From contig NZ_CP060782.1 of the NCBI RefSeq assembly GCF_014489515.1, positions 372,001 through 436,000 on the forward strand: 64,000 nt of DNA. The letters are read 5' to 3'. The translations under genes were made by a program, and so were the position numbers. The notes under the pieces were generated by a model. It saw nothing but the letters and a program-made list of their open reading frames with translations, searched no databases and was not told where the DNA came from. Origin of the DNA: Sphingomonas sediminicola (GTDB taxonomy: Bacteria; Pseudomonadota; Alphaproteobacteria; Sphingomonadales; Sphingomonadaceae). Numbering within the stretch: the stretch's first letter is position 1; each line of letters begins with the position of its first letter. Shown here piece after piece: positions 55,424 to 64,000 of this stretch.

Positions 55424-56377
55424 TCACAGGAACCGCCGGAAGTAATCGATGGTCTTCACCAGCCCTTGCTCGAGCTCGATCGACGGCTGCCAGTCGAGGA
55501 CTTCCTTTGCCTTCGTGATATCAGGCTGACGCTGCTTCGGATCATCCTGGGGCAGCGGTTCCTGCACGATCTGGGAGCTTGAGCCGATCAACGCGATGAC
55601 CTTCTCGGCCAGCTCGCGCACGGTGAACTCGTTCGGATTACCGATGTTGATCGGCCCGGTCGTCTCCGGCCCCGTTTCCATCAGCGCCATGAGACCGCGG
55701 ATCAGATCGTCGACGTAGCAGAAGGATCGCGTCTGGCTGCCGTCACCGTAGATGGTAATCGGTTCGCCCTTCAGCGCCTGCATGATGAAATTGGAAACGA
55801 CGCGTCCGTCGGCCGGGTGCATGCGCGGACCGTAGGTGTTGAAGATCCGAGCAACCTTGATCGGAACCCCGTTCTGCCGGTGATAGTCGAAGAACAGGGT
55901 CTCAGCGCAGCGCTTGCCCTCGTCGTAGCAGGAGCGGATGCCGATGGGGTTCACATGGCCCCAATATTCCTCGCTCTGGGGATGGACTGACGGATCGCCG
56001 TATACCTCGCTGGTCGAGGCCTGGAGGATCTTGCAGCCGAGGCGCTTGGCAAGGCCGAGCATGTTGATGGCGCCATGCACCGACGTCTTCGTCGTCTGCA
56101 CCGGATCGTGCTGGTAGTGGATTGGCGAGGCCGGGCAGGCGAGATTGTAGATCTCGTCCACCTCCACGAAGAGGGGGAAGGTTACATCGTGCCGCATGAA
56201 CTCGAAGCTGGGGTTCGAGTGCAGGTGCCCGATATTGTCCTTGGTGCCCGTGAACAGATTGTCGACGCAGAGCACGTCATGGCCCGCGTCAAGCAGGCGG
56301 TCACAGAGGTGGGAGCCGAGGAAGCCCGCACCGCCGGTCACCATCACCCGCTTTCGCATATTGTAGCTGCGAGCCAT
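55424..56377 (-). CDS. UDP-glucuronate decarboxylase (UDP-xylose synthase)
   Basis: A 317-residue extended SDR: '[20 protein letters not shown]', '[20 protein letters not shown]', catalytic '[19 protein letters not shown]' and '[18 protein letters not shown]'. The 'CYDEGKR' and '[10 protein letters not shown]' text is the UXS type. It makes UDP-xylose from UDP-glucuronate for surface polysaccharide. The sugar genes at 61422-63654 are separated by envelope genes, so they are only loosely linked. ATG at 56377 or 56359 (M7). Confidence 0.88.
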   Translation of the reverse strand: MARSYNMRKRVMVTGGAGFLGSHLCDRLLDAGHDVLCVDNLFTGTKDNIGHLHSNPSFEFMRHDVTFPLFVEVDEIYNLACPASPIHYQHDPVQTTKTSVHGAINMLGLAKRLGCKILQASTSEVYGDPSVHPQSEEYWGHVNPIGIRSCYDEGKRCAETLFFDYHRQNGVPIKVARIFNTYGPRMHPADGRVVSNFIMQALKGEPITIYGDGSQTRSFCYVDDLIRGLMALMETGPETTGPINIGNPNEFTVRELAEKVIALIGSSSQIVQEPLPQDDPKQRQPDITKAKEVLDWQPSIELEQGLVKTIDYFRRFL

Positions 56378-56581
56378 TCATTCCCCTCCGACACTGCGGC
56401 TGCCTCTAAGTAGCGAGTTCCGATCTCCGGTCGCAACCATTCCTCTTAGCACGGAGCCGAATCCCATTTTGATACAAAGAATGTTAATATCTTGTTGAGG
56501 AACATTAAGATTTCGTTTAGCGTTTGGATTGGGTGCTCATTCTAACAGGGATGGGTCGTCGCTCACTCAACGAGGTGAAAT

Positions 56582-57217
56582 ATGCGTCGCTCAGTTTTCA
56601 AATTCCTTGCTGCTGCCTCCATGGCCGCGGCCGCCGCGTCCCCGGCTCTTGCCAAGGACACCCGGCAGATCAATCTTCCGCCGTCCGGTGGCACGACTAA
56701 CTCGCTGACCGTTGTGTCGGCTTGCGACCTCAGCCTCCCGACGCCGGACGCCATCGCGTGCGCCGGCTACTACTCGGGGAACCTGCTTAACGGCAGTGCA
56801 GAGGATATCGCCAACCAGCAGGCGGCGATCGACTCGCTTCCGGGTGACTTCCAGTTCGACGGTAACTGGAATGCCCTGGCCGACAACACGATCCTGTCGC
56901 TGACAAACGGCAATCAGCTGAACTTCGGCGAGACCATGTTTGGCCTGACGATCATCGGTGCCCACTTCGGCAACGTCGCGGGTCCGGCAGGCAATGTTTC
57001 GGTCTTCTGGCTGTTCGACTTCGGCACCACTGGCGCCAACTTCGTCACGCTGGACGATCCGAGCGGTTGGTCGAACGCCACGCTGTACACGACCGGCTCG
57101 CCTCCGGGTGTTCCGGAGCCCGCGACCTGGGCGATGATGCTGCTGGGCTTCGGCGCAGCGGGCACGGCGCTCCGCCGCAGCCGCCGTCGCACCGGCGACC
57201 TGCTTCAGATCGCCTAA
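56582..57217 (+). CDS. PEP-CTERM (PEPxxWA) sorted surface protein
   Basis: A 211-residue exported protein: signal peptide residues 1-23 ('AALASPALA'-like end 'SPALA'), a beta-rich body ('CAGYYSGNLLNGSAEDIANQ', 'FFDFGTTGANFVTLDDPSG'-like) and the sorting signal 'PEPATWAMMLLGFGAAGTAL' (178-197) with Arg-rich 'RRSRRR' tail. The membrane-helix plus basic tail is recognised by exosortase-type sorting in sphingomonads. Substrate or ligand unknown. The ATG follows GAGGTGA. No exosortase gene is in the window. Confidence 0.85.
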   Translation: MRRSVFKFLAAASMAAAAASPALAKDTRQINLPPSGGTTNSLTVVSACDLSLPTPDAIACAGYYSGNLLNGSAEDIANQQAAIDSLPGDFQFDGNWNALADNTILSLTNGNQLNFGETMFGLTIIGAHFGNVAGPAGNVSVFWLFDFGTTGANFVTLDDPSGWSNATLYTTGSPPGVPEPATWAMMLLGFGAAGTALRRSRRRTGDLLQIA

Positions 57218-57243
57218 GCACACTCGATTGAGTGAGCACGCAG

Positions 57244-57269
57244 CTGCCGGCCTTCGGGCCGGCAGTTTT
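57244..57269 (+). terminator. Terminator after the PEP-CTERM gene
   Basis: A 9-bp stem (57244-57252 with 57257-57265), TTCG tetraloop, then TTTT, 26 bases after the stop. Confidence 0.85.
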
Positions 57270-57299
57270 CGTTTGTTTGTGTTCGCTATGGGCGGGCCG

Positions 57300-58571
57300 T
57301 CAGCCGACCAGCCTGACTTCGGTTCCGCGGAAGTTCATGACGCTCGAACCCGAGCAGCCCGACGCGATCAGGACACGGCCCTGGAAGATCAGGCGTCGTC
57401 CGATGAACCGGGAGCATTGAATGTCGGGTGTGTATGTCGCGTCGACGCGCAGCGTCTCCGACGGGAAATAGATCAGCCCTTTGAGCTCCGAAAAACTGTT
57501 CCCGCCGATGATGTTCTCGGTCTCATCGTGGGCACCTGCCGAGCGGCGGTCCTGAAAGATCAGAATTCCGGCGTTCGGGCCCTGGGTTGGGGCGGCAAGC
57601 TTGACCTTTGCATGACTGTCGATCTGAACCTTGCCAACTGACCAGGGATCGGTTGCTGCCTGCTCACTCGTCAGGAAGATCGTGCAGGCCTTGCACGTCA
57701 CTTCGGCCGTCGGCCCGATCACCAGATTTCCGCGATTGAGGATGTATTCGCCGTCGGCCAGCAGCACCGGACCGTCGATGAGGACGTTTCCGTAGCAACC
57801 GGCGGGCAACGTGACCCGTCCGCCGTTCGTGGAGGCCGCGTCCGCGTTGATCGTCACGTTCGGGCAGCCGGTATTGGGGATCAAAGGCGGATCTCGCTCG
57901 GCAAGCGGGTCCTTCTGCCGCACGCTGTAGGCGCGCACGCGCGACGACTGGATGCCATCTGCGTCGATTCCGCCGAATGCGACGATATTCTCGGCCTGAA
58001 TTGTCGCGGAGCCATCGGCCTGAATGGCCTTTGGGGACGACGCGTTGGTCGCCAGACCACAATCCATCTCAACGTCGGCGCTTGGATCAATTTGCAGTCC
58101 GGTTTCCGAACCGGAGCCGATGGCGAAGGCGCAGAAATCGCCATTCTCGACAACGGTTGCCGTGGCCTCGACTGAAATAACGGGTGCGCGTTTGAGGAAG
58201 AGCGAGGCGAACGTCATCCTCGTAGGACTTGCGATCCGCACCCTGACTGCGAACGGATCATCTTTGTAAATGTCCGGGGACTGTTCCGCCGTGACCGCAC
58301 GTCGCGGATCGAGTTCCGGGTTCGAAGCGATCGAGCGGTCGACTGCCCCTTCCATGTCACCGGCCTGGATCAGCCCGTAGACGCCCGCGAGTGCAGCAGA
58401 GTCTGCGGCAGCCTGGAGCTCGCGCTTGGCGTAGACCCATTGGACTGTGTCCACGGCGAGTGCCGCGCAACCCAGAAAAATCGGAAGCCCGATCGCCGCC
58501 AGCGCCAGCACATTGCCGCGGTCATCCCTGAGCAGGGCCTCAAGAGTTGTGGTGACCCGTCGAAACGTCAT
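57300..58571 (-). CDS. TadG-like pilus-assembly/surface protein
   Basis: A 423-residue protein with the TadE/TadG N-terminus ('RDDRGNVLALAAIGLPIFLG' and 'AALAVDTVQWVYAKRELQAA', then 'ADSAALAGV'), one membrane helix and a large extracytoplasmic part with 'FCAFAIGSGSETGLQID' and Cys residues. The later part ('CPNVTINADAASTNGGRVTL') is beta-helix-like. Such proteins belong to Flp/Tad pilus loci, but no other tad gene is here, so it may serve another surface structure. Its promoter region contains a GGTTAAAGG-A-CCTTTATCC-type dyad. Confidence 0.7.
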   Translation of the reverse strand: MTFRRVTTTLEALLRDDRGNVLALAAIGLPIFLGCAALAVDTVQWVYAKRELQAAADSAALAGVYGLIQAGDMEGAVDRSIASNPELDPRRAVTAEQSPDIYKDDPFAVRVRIASPTRMTFASLFLKRAPVISVEATATVVENGDFCAFAIGSGSETGLQIDPSADVEMDCGLATNASSPKAIQADGSATIQAENIVAFGGIDADGIQSSRVRAYSVRQKDPLAERDPPLIPNTGCPNVTINADAASTNGGRVTLPAGCYGNVLIDGPVLLADGEYILNRGNLVIGPTAEVTCKACTIFLTSEQAATDPWSVGKVQIDSHAKVKLAAPTQGPNAGILIFQDRRSAGAHDETENIIGGNSFSELKGLIYFPSETLRVDATYTPDIQCSRFIGRRLIFQGRVLIASGCSGSSVMNFRGTEVRLVG

Positions 58572-58644
58572 GCAACATGGTTAGGCGGTCAGGGTTAAAG
58601 GACCTTTATCCTCGCCGATGGTGAGGTGCCGGAAGCTTTCCTGA

Positions 58645-58962
58645 TCATTGATCCGGGCAAGGCCGGCGAACGGCTTTGTTACGGCTTTGGTTTGGGTTCC
58701 GGATGATCATGACGATCGTCGGCCCCGGTGCTTTCGGTGGCACCGTCGTCGGGACATCGATCGGTTTTCCCATCGCGGCGTTGTTACCGCCTTCGGCCAG
58801 CGCGGGATGGCGCTTCATCGCCTGGATGAGGGCCTGACGCTCGGCGTCGTCACGCTGGATTTCCGTCATTGGTGGCTTATGCGATTCGCAGGCCGCGAGC
58901 GCCGCCGCCAAGACAAAGAGTGCAAGACCCCTTGCCTTGGCGGGTGCGATCGCCAGGATCAT
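58645..58962 (-). CDS. Small lipoprotein upstream of the TadG-like gene
   Basis: A 105-residue lipoprotein: signal peptide with lipobox 'LAAALAAC' (C25), then a helical charged part ('EIQRDDAERQALIQAMKRHP') and a Pro-rich region ('PTTVPPKAPGP') and a basic tail. No recognised family. It starts 3 bases after the DUF1996 stop, so it is the second gene of that unit. The in-frame start at 59307 would run over the DUF1996 coding sequence. Confidence 0.55.
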   Translation of the reverse strand: MILAIAPAKARGLALFVLAAALAACESHKPPMTEIQRDDAERQALIQAMKRHPALAEGGNNAAMGKPIDVPTTVPPKAPGPTIVMIIRNPNQSRNKAVRRPCPDQ

Positions 58963-58964
58963 GA

Positions 58965-60225
58965 CTACGGGACGGGCACGAGCCGCGGGCTCGCCAGCCA
59001 TGTGAAACCCGCATACTGCTTCATCTGCTTGCCGTTGCCGAGGTTGCCACCCGAGCAATTGAGCATTTTGTTGATGCAGTTGTCCATCCACATGCTCATG
59101 ACCGTATTGTCCCAGGCCCCGAACCAGTCGGCATGGAACGTAGTTCCTGGCTTCGACGGGGTCATTCCGGCCATAGTGTCCGAAGACAGGCTCCACGTCA
59201 CGGTCTTTCCCGCTTCCCAAGTGCCCGAGCGGTCGAGCGTGTCGTCGACCGTGTACCAGGCACCAAGCGTGAACGCCGGTATGACATAGGGGTGCGTCGA
59301 CGGACACTTGTAATAGCCCCAGTCACCGTAGCTCCCGTAAGAAACGTGGCTCCGGTGATCCGGGCTGTCGAGGTTCTTGCCGTCCCAGCAGTCGGGCGCC
59401 TTGATGACCGCTCCGATCTGCGCCCCGTCGGGCAGTTCTTGGCGGCCGTTACGAGATCCGGATAGGTGCCGGGCACGGCGCCAGTTCCCTGGCAGTTGAA
59501 GTAGAGCGACCCGGTCGGAGTCTTCGCCGGATCGAGCATGTTGTATCCGAATACGAATTTCAGTCCGTTCGGGAGCGGAACGCAATTGCCCTCCGCTTGC
59601 GGGTCGCCGCTCGTCAGCGAGCATTTCGGATCCGTGATCGGCCGGCGCTTGTAGTAGATTGCGACGAAATCCGGACGGACCACGCTGCCGCGGCCGTTTA
59701 GCATGGCGGGCATCCAGTACGCCGAACGATTCAACGGCGACATGCACGTGCTATCGCCTGCTCCCTCAAGGATGCATAGGTCGAGTAGGCGTCGGCGGTC
59801 GTATTCCCGTAGAACTGGTGAAGGTGCGACTTTCCCGGTTGGCCCGGGAAGACGATGGGATCGTCGTAACGCAGCTGTCCCGCATTGCAGATGAAGCGGA
59901 ACGCGCCAACGACGTCCGGGGCGGCGGATCCGGGGACGGTCGCGCTCACCAGCTCCGTATTGATGTCGAAGTTGCTGGGGACCATCGTTTCCTCGGTGTA
60001 GAAACTGTTGGTCGTGGTCGACGTGGTGGTCGTGGTTGTCGTGCCGCTCAGACTAGTGTCCGTAGTGGTGGTGGTTGGCGCGGGATCGGTCGTCCGACCC
60101 TTCTTCTTGGTAAGCCTCAACGGATCGAACTGGCCGCCGGTAACTTCCGGCGCCACCATAGTGACAATCAGCAGAGCAGCGACACCACCTGCCAGGGCCT
60201 TAAAGGCCGAGAAATCTTCGCCCAT
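58965..60225 (-). CDS. Exported DUF1996 protein with Thr-rich linker, two apparent frameshifts
   Basis: The ATG at 60225 follows GGGAGG. A signal-anchor helix (about 12-30) leads to a Thr/Ser-rich linker (about 48-75, with runs of T), then a DUF1996 domain: 'VGAFRFICNAGQLRYDDPIV', 'FPGQPGKSHLHQFYGNTTAD', and after one added base at CCC 59763-59765, 'GDSTCMSPLNRSAYWMPAML'; after a second at GGG 59430-59432, 'DGAQIGAVIKAPDCWDGKNL' and 'CPSTHPYVIPAFTLGAWYTV'. Repaired length is about 420. DUF1996 proteins are secreted, Cys-rich and of unknown function; the mucin-like linker is unusual in bacteria. Confidence 0.75.
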
Positions 60226-60337
60226 CTGTTTTGCCTCCCCAGACAAAAGCAGGGGCACATTCGGGCTTCCGGAGTTAAGATATCGTCACTCCGTAGGAAA
60301 CTCTGGATTAACCGTGTTTTCGGTCGGGCGCGGCGGA

Positions 60338-61443
60338 TCAGCAGCCGGCGCCGGTTCCTTGCACGCGAAGGTCGTTGGACGAGAGCGCTTTCATCCGTTT
60401 TGCTCCATCGTCAGGGCAGCCCTGTGTCGTCTTCGATGTTGGTTTGGAAGAGGTGGGTGGTGCGCTTGGCTCGCCGTCAACCAGCAACGTTCCCTGGAGA
60501 GCGTCGGCGACGAGCTGCGGCTTGGGCTCGCCGCTGGTGATCAGATCTCCTGCCGATACCCGAAGCGGATCCTCGACGGTCGGGCCCGACAGCATTGGCC
60601 CCGCGTTTTGAACTGCATCCAGCGCCACTTCCACGGTCGTGGGCGACGGCGGCAATGGCTCCGCACCGCTGTAGCGCTGGCGGAAAGCGTTGATTGCGCC
60701 GAGGCCGCCCTTGAGGCGATAGAAGATATGCCGCCCGATCTGCACCGATTTGTCGAGCGAGTCGGCCCAATACGGAAGGACGTAGTCGGCATGATAATGG
60801 GTCGAGTGACCCACCGGCGCGAATACCTTTCCGGCAAGGGCCTGACTGGCGATCCTTTGAGCCTGTTTCCATAGGGCAGGGATCGGAATTCTCGCGAGCG
60901 AGCCATCGCAGGTGAACGTGAACTGGCAGCCGACCGGCCGGTCCGAGCCCTGATAGACGACGCCGCAAACGCTTGCCGGATAGGCAGGGTGACGCATCCG
61001 GTTCAGCACCACTTGAGCCACCGCTCGTTCGCCATCGGCGCCGTCGCCCGCCGCTTCGTAATAAACGGCTTGGGTAAGGCACTCGAGCGCGCGCTCTCGC
61101 GATGTGGAGTCGGCTTTGAGGGTGAAGGCGGCCGCGGCACTGTCGGGCCGCTCCGAGAATTCTCGCTTCGAATTTTCAGCGAGCGCTTCTTCAGGCGAGA
61201 TCGGCCGAAGGAGATCGGGGGCGGGATGTTCAATTTCACCGTCACCGATCTCGAAAGTGCGGATGGCTTGTTCGAGCGCGCGATTTCGAATGGTTGTGAC
61301 CCTGATTGCGAGAGCAGGATCGCTGCCCCGATGATGAGGAAGAGGACTGCTGCGCCTATTCCGCCGAAAATGAACAAGCGCCGGCGCTGGCGCTTTCTCC
61401 ATTGTCTCGCCGCTTCGACTTTCATGCGGTTCTTTTTCGCCAT
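60338..61443 (-). CDS. Second SleB-type cell-wall hydrolase, apparent frameshift near 61300-61302
   Basis: From ATG 61443 the frame gives a basic start ('MAKKNRMKVEAARQWRKRQR') and a membrane anchor ('LFIFGGIGAAVLFLIIGAAI'). At CCC the frame slips; one added base joins 'SQSGVTTIRNRALEQAIRTF' and the SleB domain 'LECLTQAVYYEAAGDGADGE', 'VVLNRMRHPAYPASVCGVVY' with the conserved Glu. A disordered Pro/Ser-rich C-terminus follows. It would cut peptidoglycan from the periplasmic face. It overlaps the WecG-type gene end by 22 bases. Confidence 0.75.
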
Positions 61444-62174
61444 CGAAGGGCGAGCAAGAAGATGGCTGGGCCCTCGACGAGATACCGGCGCCACAGACGC
61501 CGGGGATCGGTTAGCAGGCGGTGTGCCCATTCCAGCCCCAATCGCCGGGCCAGCACCGGAGCGCGTTTAGTCTGCCCGGTTATGAACTCGAGTGCCGCCC
61601 CGATGCAGAAAGCCATTCCACTCGCGGTTCCAAGTTTCGCCGCTTCGGCGGCGATCATCTCTTGCTGGGGCGAACCGACGCAAATGAAGCTGAAGCGCGC
61701 CTTCTGATCCGAGATGAATTCCGCGGCCGTCGTTCGCGCATCCGGGTTCTGCATCAGGCCCATCGGCGGGCAATGCTGGACGAACTGAATTTTCGGGTGC
61801 GCTCGCTGGAGGCCTCGGAGAAGCGCCGGGTCGCCGCCGACAATGGCAATCCGGTCCCCGCTTTGGATCACCCTGTCGAACATGAGTGCGGTCAGGTCGC
61901 TCCCAGGCAAGACCGGCAGGTGCACGCCGCGCCATCTCGCGAGCAGACCCAGGACCTTGCTGTCGCAGATACAGAGGTCGGCCCTGCGGTACGCTTCCTC
62001 AAGACCGTCTATCTGGCCGCTCCGCTTGTGAAGGCGAACCATGTGATCGACATTCGGAGTGACGAGGTAGCGGAACGGAGCGCCGGACCGGGTCTCCTCG
62101 ATTCGGGAAAGCAACCGGTCGACCGAAAGGACATCGAAAGCGACGTCCAGAAAGTTCTCGCGGTCAGTAGGCAT
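61422..62174 (-). CDS. WecG/TagA/CpsF-type glycosyltransferase
   Basis: A 250-residue GT26 enzyme: 'FDVLSVDRLLSRIEETRSG', 'LVTPNVDHMVRLHKRSG', 'ADLCICDSKVLGLLARW', 'GGDPALLRGLQRAHPKIQFV' and 'FICVGSPQQEMIAAEAAKLG'. It moves an N-acetylhexosaminuronic or amino-sugar unit onto the lipid-linked intermediate made by the preceding sugar transferase. The ATG at 62174 overlaps its TGA, so both are translated together. The C-terminal basic region ('LLALRWRKR') binds membrane. Confidence 0.85.
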   Translation of the reverse strand: MPTDRENFLDVAFDVLSVDRLLSRIEETRSGAPFRYLVTPNVDHMVRLHKRSGQIDGLEEAYRRADLCICDSKVLGLLARWRGVHLPVLPGSDLTALMFDRVIQSGDRIAIVGGDPALLRGLQRAHPKIQFVQHCPPMGLMQNPDARTTAAEFISDQKARFSFICVGSPQQEMIAAEAAKLGTASGMAFCIGAALEFITGQTKRAPVLARRLGLEWAHRLLTDPRRLWRRYLVEGPAIFLLALRWRKRTA

Positions 62175-63654
62175 CGCGGTCGAAAAGCACCGCGCGAACG
62201 GTCGCAATCATGATCCAGAAGTCGAGACCCAGTGACCAGCGGTCAATATATTCCTTGTCCAGCTCGACCCTACGCTTCGCGCGCTCGACCGAACGGATTT
62301 CGCCGCGAAGGCCCTTGACCTGAGCGAGGCCGGTGATGCCCGGCCGAACGCGGTGACGCCCCGCGTACCCGCGTACTGCATCCTGATAGTAGCGGTCCCC
62401 GACCCGCATCTCGAGCGCATGAGGCCTCGGCCCCACGAGCGACATGTCGCCTCTAATGACGTTGATCAGCTGCGGTAGCTCGTCGACGCTCAGCTTGCGA
62501 AGGATCCGGCCTACCGGAGTCACTCGCGGATCGTCGCGTGTCGTCGTCTCGCGCGCGCCGAGGTCCGACTGGTCCGCGAACATGGTTCGGAACTTGAGGA
62601 CGTGGATGATCTCGTTGTTGAAGCCTACCCGCGGCTGCACGAACAGCACGGGGCCAGGGCTCGAGAGCCGAACTAGAAGTGCCGCGAGACCAATGATCGG
62701 CGAAAGGAAGACGAGTGCAATCCCACCAAGGATAAGATCTTCGCCTCGCTTCACGAACTGGTTGATGTCGCGGAACGGCCGCTGCCACAGGTTCAGAACT
62801 GGAAGCGATCCAAGGAGATGGACCCGATAATCCGGGGCGAGCTCGATCGCCTCCGGCGGTATTAAGGACACGTCGACCGAAACGGCGCTCAGTCCGTCTA
62901 CGATTTCGTGCAGTCGCTTGGTCGGCAGGTTTGGAACGCTGATCAGTACCTGGTCGACTTCGCCTCGCCGCGCGAGCTCGGCCAGTTCCTTGTAGCCTCC
63001 GATTAACTTGAGATCGTCGAGCTTGCCGATCTTGGGCCTGTCGTCCGCGACTCCGACGAAGCGCAGGTGAGGCAGATCGAGCGCGCCCAGCAATTGGCGT
63101 ATCATTGCGATCGACTGAGGATCGGCGCCGTAGAAGGCGATGCGCTGCTCGATCGATCCACGCGCCGCCATGCGGGTGAGGCCGATCCTGATCAGCGGCC
63201 GGGACAATGCGAGGCAGAAGAGCAGCGAGACGAGATACAGCAGGCTGACACCGCGGGAATAATTGCCGATCATCCCGAACTGCCAGACGAGCGCCGACGC
63301 GAGGAGGCTGCTGACCGTCGCGTCGACGAGCGCGTCGCCTTCCTCATGCATCAGATTGACGAGCGTGCGGCGGTAGGCGCGCCTCGAGGAACGGATCAGC
63401 AGGAAGCTCGCCGAGAGGATGGCGAACGCAAAAACGTGCACCGAGTATATGAGCCGCTCGCCGACGAGGAGTTCGTAAGCGATGAGCGACATGGGGACGC
63501 TCAGGGCAAGGCATGCCAGGTCGCTCGCGAGGATGATCGGCCCGACGATGTTCGATGTGAAGCGCACTGGCCGCTTGCGCGAGTCAGTAGCCCGCGCATC
63601 GACTGCGGGATCAACTGGTTTCTGCACCACGATTGCGTCGTCAGCAGGTGGCAT
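62164..63654 (-). CDS. Polyprenyl-phosphate sugar-1-phosphate transferase (priming enzyme)
   Basis: A 496-residue enzyme with four or five N-terminal membrane helices (about 30-130), a cytoplasmic CoA-binding-like domain, then a bacterial sugar transferase domain: 'VKRGEDLILGGIALVFLSPI' (helix), 'VLFVQPRVGFNNEIIHVLKF', 'LRKLSVDELPQLINVIRGDM', 'SLVGPRPHALEMRVGDRYYQ'. It starts repeat-unit assembly of an exopolysaccharide on undecaprenyl phosphate, as in GumD/WcaJ. Its start overlaps the TPR gene stop (ATGA), and the WecG-type gene overlaps its end. Confidence 0.9.
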   Translation of the reverse strand: MPPADDAIVVQKPVDPAVDARATDSRKRPVRFTSNIVGPIILASDLACLALSVPMSLIAYELLVGERLIYSVHVFAFAILSASFLLIRSSRRAYRRTLVNLMHEEGDALVDATVSSLLASALVWQFGMIGNYSRGVSLLYLVSLLFCLALSRPLIRIGLTRMAARGSIEQRIAFYGADPQSIAMIRQLLGALDLPHLRFVGVADDRPKIGKLDDLKLIGGYKELAELARRGEVDQVLISVPNLPTKRLHEIVDGLSAVSVDVSLIPPEAIELAPDYRVHLLGSLPVLNLWQRPFRDINQFVKRGEDLILGGIALVFLSPIIGLAALLVRLSSPGPVLFVQPRVGFNNEIIHVLKFRTMFADQSDLGARETTTRDDPRVTPVGRILRKLSVDELPQLINVIRGDMSLVGPRPHALEMRVGDRYYQDAVRGYAGRHRVRPGITGLAQVKGLRGEIRSVERAKRRVELDKEYIDRWSLGLDFWIMIATVRAVLFDRDAY

Positions 63655-64000
63655 CAGATGAATTCTCGCACCAGCTCCGCATCCTGTTGATGTCGGTATT
63701 CCTCATCCACCGCCTCGGCGGCGTCTGGTCCGTCGGACTTGGCGACATGCGCACGCAGTGCCTCGTAAAGGTCGCGGTTGGCGGGAATCTCATGAAACGC
63801 ATTCCAGAGTGTCCTGTCCAGCTGGCGGCTGTCACCAGCAGCAGCATAAGCACGCGCAAGCAAGAGACGATCGCGAGCCGACTTGGGCAGGACGCTTACT
63901 AGCCTTTGGGCATCGCTGATCGCCGCAATTGCCCTACCAGCTCTTATTTCGAGGTTAATTCGCGCGCGCAGCGCATAGACGTGATCGGGCTCCAGCTTCA
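63654..64000 (-). CDS. TPR-type protein, C-terminal fragment at the window edge
   Basis: An open frame of 114 residues enters from the right edge: 'KLEPDHVYALRARINLEIRA', 'AISDAQRLVSVLPKSARDRL', 'LLARAYAAAGDSRQLDRTLW', 'RDLYEALRAHVAKSDGPDAA'. Paired helices of about 34 residues fit tetratricopeptide repeats. It heads the sugar transferase-WecG unit and stops 63654 in an ATGA overlap. Probably a lipopolysaccharide or exopolysaccharide assembly TPR lipoprotein, but the N-terminus is outside the window. Confidence 0.6.
   Translation of the reverse strand, partial: KLEPDHVYALRARINLEIRAGRAIAAISDAQRLVSVLPKSARDRLLLARAYAAAGDSRQLDRTLWNAFHEIPANRDLYEALRAHVAKSDGPDAAEAVDEEYRHQQDAELVREFI

Noticed and set aside
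56500-56530. CtrA-like TTAA-N7-TTTA before the PEP-CTERM gene
   Set aside because: A single imperfect match in an AT-rich gap is too weak to report as a site.

Overview
The window is high-GC DNA that looks like a Sphingomonadales (Alphaproteobacteria) chromosome. The signs are a PEPATWA-type PEP-CTERM protein (56582-57217), a sigma-54 psp operon, a bkd operon, paired acyl-CoA dehydrogenases, a TadG-like protein and a DUF1996 surface protein. No phage, insertion sequence, integron or CRISPR array was seen, and there is one tRNA (Thr-UGU).

Layout. 1-5260: start of a transketolase-like E1 gene, small genes, and the branched-chain keto-acid dehydrogenase operon bkdA1-bkdA2-bkdB (leftward). 5421-7127: psp membrane-stress operon with a sigma-54 promoter and a terminator. 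7262-10749: ZnuD-like TonB receptor and thrC, divergent around a good Zur-box candidate. 11157-11972: xthA. 11971-32273: a coherent stress and low-oxygen island. It holds two universal stress proteins, a cation P-type ATPase, a FixLJ-type pair whose PAS domain keeps the heme-ligand histidine, an L,D-transpeptidase, a beta-CASP metallo-hydrolase, a flavin-type oxidase fold, an alpha/beta-hydrolase-phosphoribosyltransferase fusion, an ABC/FtsX/adaptor cassette, PEP synthase, an AMP-phosphorylase-type enzyme and a redoxin-like protein. 32283-45705: tRNA-Thr, fatty-acid and lipid catabolism genes (thioesterase, three acyl-CoA dehydrogenases, SDR, FadB-like protein, Baeyer-Villiger-type monooxygenase), an MBOAT acyltransferase with an SGNH-like partner, and a cytochrome b561. 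45665-55408: MFS/MarR pair, typA, quinone oxidoreductase, a DUF305-LVIVD protein, an EVE protein, a SleB hydrolase and a response regulator. 55424-64000: envelope and polysaccharide genes (UXS, PEP-CTERM, TadG-like, DUF1996, SleB, WecG/TagA, priming sugar transferase, TPR protein).

A striking feature is that at least 18 reading-frame breaks occur in otherwise well-conserved genes. Every one is repaired by adding a single base to a short homopolymer run, nearly always G or C. The simplest reading is homopolymer under-calling in an unpolished long-read assembly, not gene decay, so the broken genes are annotated here as full-length CDSs with the break marked.

The best candidate for an under-described system is the 11971-32273 island. 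A heme-PAS kinase/regulator pair sits among genes that could re-route carbon (PEP synthase), salvage nucleotides (AMP-phosphorylase-type enzyme plus phosphoribosyltransferase fusion), remodel the wall and pump ions. Short related sequence elements recur just upstream of several of its transcription units.
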